Below are positions 60,971 through 64,000 of a DNA stretch of 64,000 nt, piece after piece. Position numbers and translations under genes: made by a program. The notes below the pieces were generated by a model. The model did not search any database. It saw only the letters and a program-made list of their open reading frames with translations, and was not told where the DNA came from. Position 1 is the first letter of the stretch. Each line of letters starts with the position of its first letter. Location: positions 23,081,201-23,145,200 of the forward strand of contig OX463835.1 of assembly GCA_949825045.1 (NCBI GenBank). Direction: 5' to 3'. The stretch comes from Argyresthia goedartella (lineage: Eukaryota > Arthropoda > Insecta > Lepidoptera > Argyresthiidae).

Positions 60971-60979
60971 CCGCCACTG

Positions 60980-61111
60980 GTTATTTCGGCAGTGGTATAT
61001 CCTAACTGTTATACGTTAGTAGATCCGGGTTCAAATGAGATATTGGGTAACTTCAATACTATAAATATAGCCAGGTATTATGTGAGGACAAATAAGGGCG
61101 TAGATAAATAA
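60980..61111 (+). CDS. pol: pol C-terminus, separated by the hAT
   Basis: After the second GTTATTTC the host frame continues: AVVYPNCYTLVDPGSNEIL, then NIARYYVRTNKGVDK and TAA at 61109-61111. This follows on from GPYVIS before the hAT. An apparent ATG at 60920 lies within the hAT and is not original. Confidence 0.82.
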   Translation, partial: VISAVVYPNCYTLVDPGSNEILGNFNTINIARYYVRTNKGVDK

Positions 61112-61208
61112 GATAGTGTATAAAAGTTATATAATTAAGCTGTAAGCTGTAAATTTGAATAACTATTTTGTAGATTTAAGGATCTTGCATGGTTTGGAAA
61201 CAAAAACA

Positions 61209-61239
<31 letters not shown>

Positions 61240-61509
61240 TTTGTATATATATAATAATAAGAATTAGGATAAATTGCGGGTAGGCGAGGTTGTATAGTTA
61301 GATAGATAAATAAGATAAGACAGGAGAGAACTCAATCGAGTTGTGTAAATATTATATACATAATTGACAGATTCATCGGTCTGTGTACATGATTTGAGAT
61401 GTCCGTACATATAGAGTAGATATGGATAAAGCATGGGTAGCATAGTGGTAATGAGATCCTTGCGCCATGTTAACTGAGATAAACAGTGTCTCAAGGTCTG
61501 GGAGGGGGC
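61112..61509 (+). other. 3' UTR and polypurine tract of the LTR retrotransposon
   Basis: No ORF of note. A-rich run at 61202-61239. GGGAGGGGG at 61500-61508 is the likely polypurine tract, directly before the 3' LTR. Confidence 0.75.
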
Positions 61510-63716
61510 TGTAATGGTACACGAGATTCGGTACATTTGATACTTCATTCTGCGTGGTAGAGAGCTAGCCCAACGCCGCGCTGTTTTGAATACGAGAATC
61601 GGTTCAGATAACGTTTGGGGGTTTTGCGTAGCTTACTGGCAAAGTTTGCAAAAAAAAAAGACGCGTGGGTTCATTCGTGGAATTTCAGTTCAGGTCAAGT
61701 TTTTTTGTCGCATTCCTGCGAGATGTGTAGAGATCAGAGCCGATTTGGCTGCGCGTTGAATAAAATTATGAATAACTAAATAATGAAAGGTTATTATGGA
61801 ACGATACGGAGAAAGCTATTATGTAGATTGCAAATATACAATTGCGATTGAGGTATGATATGGAGAGTCTGACACCGCTAGTTTGAATATCATTCTGGTG
61901 GTCTTTGCCACGCGCCCTAGCGGTCGGATATGCTTAATTAATCGCAACAAGCTTTTATTGGTCAGCGATCAACAGATTCTGTGTATCGGCAGTACCAAAT
62001 GATTTGAGTGATCACCTACGGTTGATCATAGTGAATATGCGTACACACAATTTGTAGAACGGCGGATCTGCATGGCATGGTTGAAAATAGACTCTGTGTA
62101 GTTAGTGATAAGAAGCTTCGCTTGGGCAGAGCGTGTTCGCAAAGGACGCATATAAATACCGGAGCATGTGAGGGGAGGGGATTCAGTCTCAGCGTCTAGC
62201 TACTGTGACAGTCGTCTTTCACGAGTTCTAAACAGTTTTGTCTGCCGTGTTACGCGTCAGAACTATACGAATTTGTGATTGCGGAGTTTCAGTGGGTTTT
62301 CGTGAGTGTCTGAAGCGCCGAGATATACCTCGGTTCCTACCTTTATATCAACCTACCCCAAATTCCAAAACTATCCTTGGGTCGTTAGGAAAGAACTTTT
62401 AAGTCAATTTATCTGAGTCTGAGTCTGGGCTTGGAGCGACCCTAAATTCCTTTTTCCTTCACCATAGGGTTCCTGGATTGGCTCTTAGGATATTCGCGGG
62501 CTAATCCTCTCCTCATTCCTTCGAGTAGCGAGTTTTGTAATTCCCACACACACAGTCGTTAAACATTCTAGCACATTCAAATCAAACTCAACCATTTTCG
62601 AGTGGTGTCGATAATGGACGTGGTATAACACTAGGGTTTTAGACTAGGCTAGACAGGAGTTTAGTTGCGGCTAAACCTAGGTTGGCAGGGCATAGGGAGA
62701 CTGTTTGATCGATGAGGTTCCGCGGGTGGAAATAACAAATTCAGAACAAGGTTAAACCGGTGTCAACACAGATAACATATCCTGTTGATATTTTGACATT
62801 TGAGTGTTGTCGGGGACGCGCGAAGAGATCAATTTACAGTCTAAAGTTCATTGTTAGGTCCGGGTAGGTGTTTTGCATTGCCTTGAGTCAGGTTGGATTC
62901 AAGTTGCATTTTTAAATTAAATGTAAAGCTCGCTGGAGGTCTAATGTGTAAGTTGAGTCGGTATATATGATTTGGCTCAGCCCAGGACGTGCTGCGGCTA
63001 GTGGAATTCATAGTTCGGTATTTATCGAACTATGCACTTCGCTATGGTGTGGATTAGATCTCCTAAAACAATAATGCTTGCGTTTCGATAACATCCAGCT
63101 CAAATTGCGCAGAGTTGAAGGTTTCAAAACGTTACGGACCTTTTGAGGTAACCGCTAGTTCAGAACCCATTTCGGAACTCAAATCGCAATTGTGTAAACC
63201 GGTCTTTTCGGATCGTTATTGCCGTGAACCAAATATATAATTGGAACCACCACAAGCCGCTACTAGCGAGCACATGAAATATCATTGAGTACTCACGTCG
63301 TAAAACTACGACGGATATCTATACGATATCACAAACAAATATTATAAACTGTGGTCGATCACTAAAACTAAAACAAAAGATGTTCCAATGCGCTTATATA
63401 TACAAAAACCAGATGGTGCCATCACATAAAGTATAACAACGATCGTTTTGGCGCAATACACCGCTGACTGATGCGAATTACCGGCTCGCGGACATATATG
63501 CTTTCTCTGTCTAACTAGAAACTGTAACTTCCTGAACCAAACTTCGTTCGACTATTGTACGCCTAACGGATTTCTCGACGAACGAGAAATTCAGACTTAT
63601 CATTCTTACTTACAAAACTTACAGCCGAATCGGGTCCTCTCATTTCTGGATAGATAGAATAGACGATCATAGCTACTGATAGCGGCGGCTCAGACCTTAG
63701 CCTGTTTGCCGGTACA
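61510..63716 (+). repeat. 3' LTR, 2,207 bp
   Basis: Matches the 5' LTR. Differences seen by eye number about 11; three of them lie within the last ten bases (CCTGCGTCCCGG against CCTGTTTGCCGG). Confidence 0.95.
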
Positions 63717-63848
63717 TCTTGGGTACTAGACAACGATACACATACTTATATAGATAAATATTATACTTAGATAGATAAACAACCATGACTAGGGTACAAA
63801 CATCCGTTCTCATCAAACAAACATTTGCCCCCACCGGGACTCGAACCA
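63717..63848 (-). mobile_element. SINE, right half, 5'-truncated
   Basis: Continues the SINE broken at 48993: TCTTGGGTACTAGACAACGA to GGGACTCGAACC (box B on the reverse strand). Box A is missing. Confidence 0.85.
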
Positions 63849-64000
63849 AATCAAAGGCATCTATCAGTAAGTAAAACCTATGTTTAGTCTAGATTATTCC
63901 ACTAGATTCTAGACTTTAGAGTAATTATGCGCTCTAAAGATAAAATGCGAATAACACTTATTTCGGTTCATCCGACGTTCTATACAAGATATCTATGGAG
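63849..64000. other. unassigned end of window
   Basis: AT-rich with short TCTAGA-type palindromes; no gene. Confidence 0.4.

Larger units (their letters stand above)
58252..60979 (-). mobile_element. hAT transposon inserted in pol
   Basis: Terminal inverted repeats CAGTGGCGGCTG (12 bp), 8-bp duplication GTTATTTC (58244-58251 and 60980-60987), the hAT signature. Length 2,728 bp. One transposase gene on the reverse strand. Confidence 0.95.
48994..63716 (+). mobile_element. Ty3/gypsy-type LTR retrotransposon with 2.2 kb LTRs
   Basis: Complete from LTR to LTR (TGTAATGG...CCGGTACA), 4-bp duplication TCTT (48990-48993 and 63717-63720). Inside: leader, gag, -1 frameshift site, pol (protease, RT, RNase H, integrase), short 3' UTR, polypurine tract. 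There is no envelope frame. Two later insertions: LINE A3 in the leader and a hAT transposon in pol. Without them the element would be about 9.5 kb. The two LTRs differ at about 11 of 2,207 positions by eye, so insertion was recent. Confidence 0.93.

Noticed and set aside
60920..60979. ATG-initiated 63-codon gene at 60920-61111
   Set aside because: First third is hAT end sequence and the rest is the pol C-terminus; an artefact of the junction.
61112..61509. envelope gene in the LTR retrotransposon
   Set aside because: Only about 400 bp without an ORF lie between pol and the 3' LTR.

Overview
The window reads as a densely nested transposable-element region of an insect, most likely a moth or butterfly. 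The lepidopteran call is inference. It rests on a Dong/R4-type retrotransposon sitting in TAA repeats, tRNA-derived SINEs, the GTGCGAGTCGGACTCGC repeat and the CTGGGCATAGGCCTCC repeat, all of which I associate with Lepidoptera. No host protein gene, rRNA or functional tRNA could be supported. A heterochromatic or W-like location is possible but not shown.

Layout. 1-1.9 kb: internally deleted BEL/Pao pol and its probable 3' LTR. 1.9-6.2 kb: a Dong-like element broken by a SINE, then a second 5'-truncated Dong copy, each ending in (TAA)n. 6.2-23.4 kb: first nest. A decayed CR1-type LINE (family D) is split by a 5'-truncated but otherwise nearly complete LINE (A1). A1 is itself split by a 5.5 kb TIR element (8548-14042; TTA target duplication), a 3.5 kb LINE (B) with an intact 940-aa ORF2, and a truncated LINE (C1). 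The TIR element also carries a Jockey LINE (11-bp target duplication), an older RT remnant and a MITE. 23.4-25.8 kb: a reverse LTR, a gypsy scrap and a LINE ORF1/endonuclease remnant. 25.8-30.15 kb: A2, with an intact 954-aa ORF2 and an ORF1 carrying an SGNH-like domain. 30.15-30.7 kb: the end of a PIF/Harbinger element. 30.7-38.7 kb: old SINE, LINE and repeat fragments, plus intervals with nothing recognisable. 38.7-42.2 kb: C2, a longer but frameshifted C-family LINE. 42.2-48.9 kb: MITEs (one family with 9-bp target duplications), foldbacks, SINEs and a 66-bp minisatellite.

48.99-63.72 kb: second nest. An LTR retrotransposon with two 2,207-bp LTRs inserted into a SINE (TCTT duplication). 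It has gag, a canonical A_AAA_AAC slippery heptamer directly before the gag stop, and a protease-RT-RNase H-integrase pol in the -1 frame. LINE A3 lies between its 5' LTR and gag, and a hAT transposon (8-bp duplication GTTATTTC) splits the 3' end of pol. The LTRs differ at about 11 sites by eye, so the whole nest is young.

How the parts relate: there are no pathways here. The information lies in who inserted into whom, in target duplications that can be read directly at the junctions, and in which ORFs remain open (A2 ORF2, A3 partial ORF2, B ORF2, gag and most of pol).
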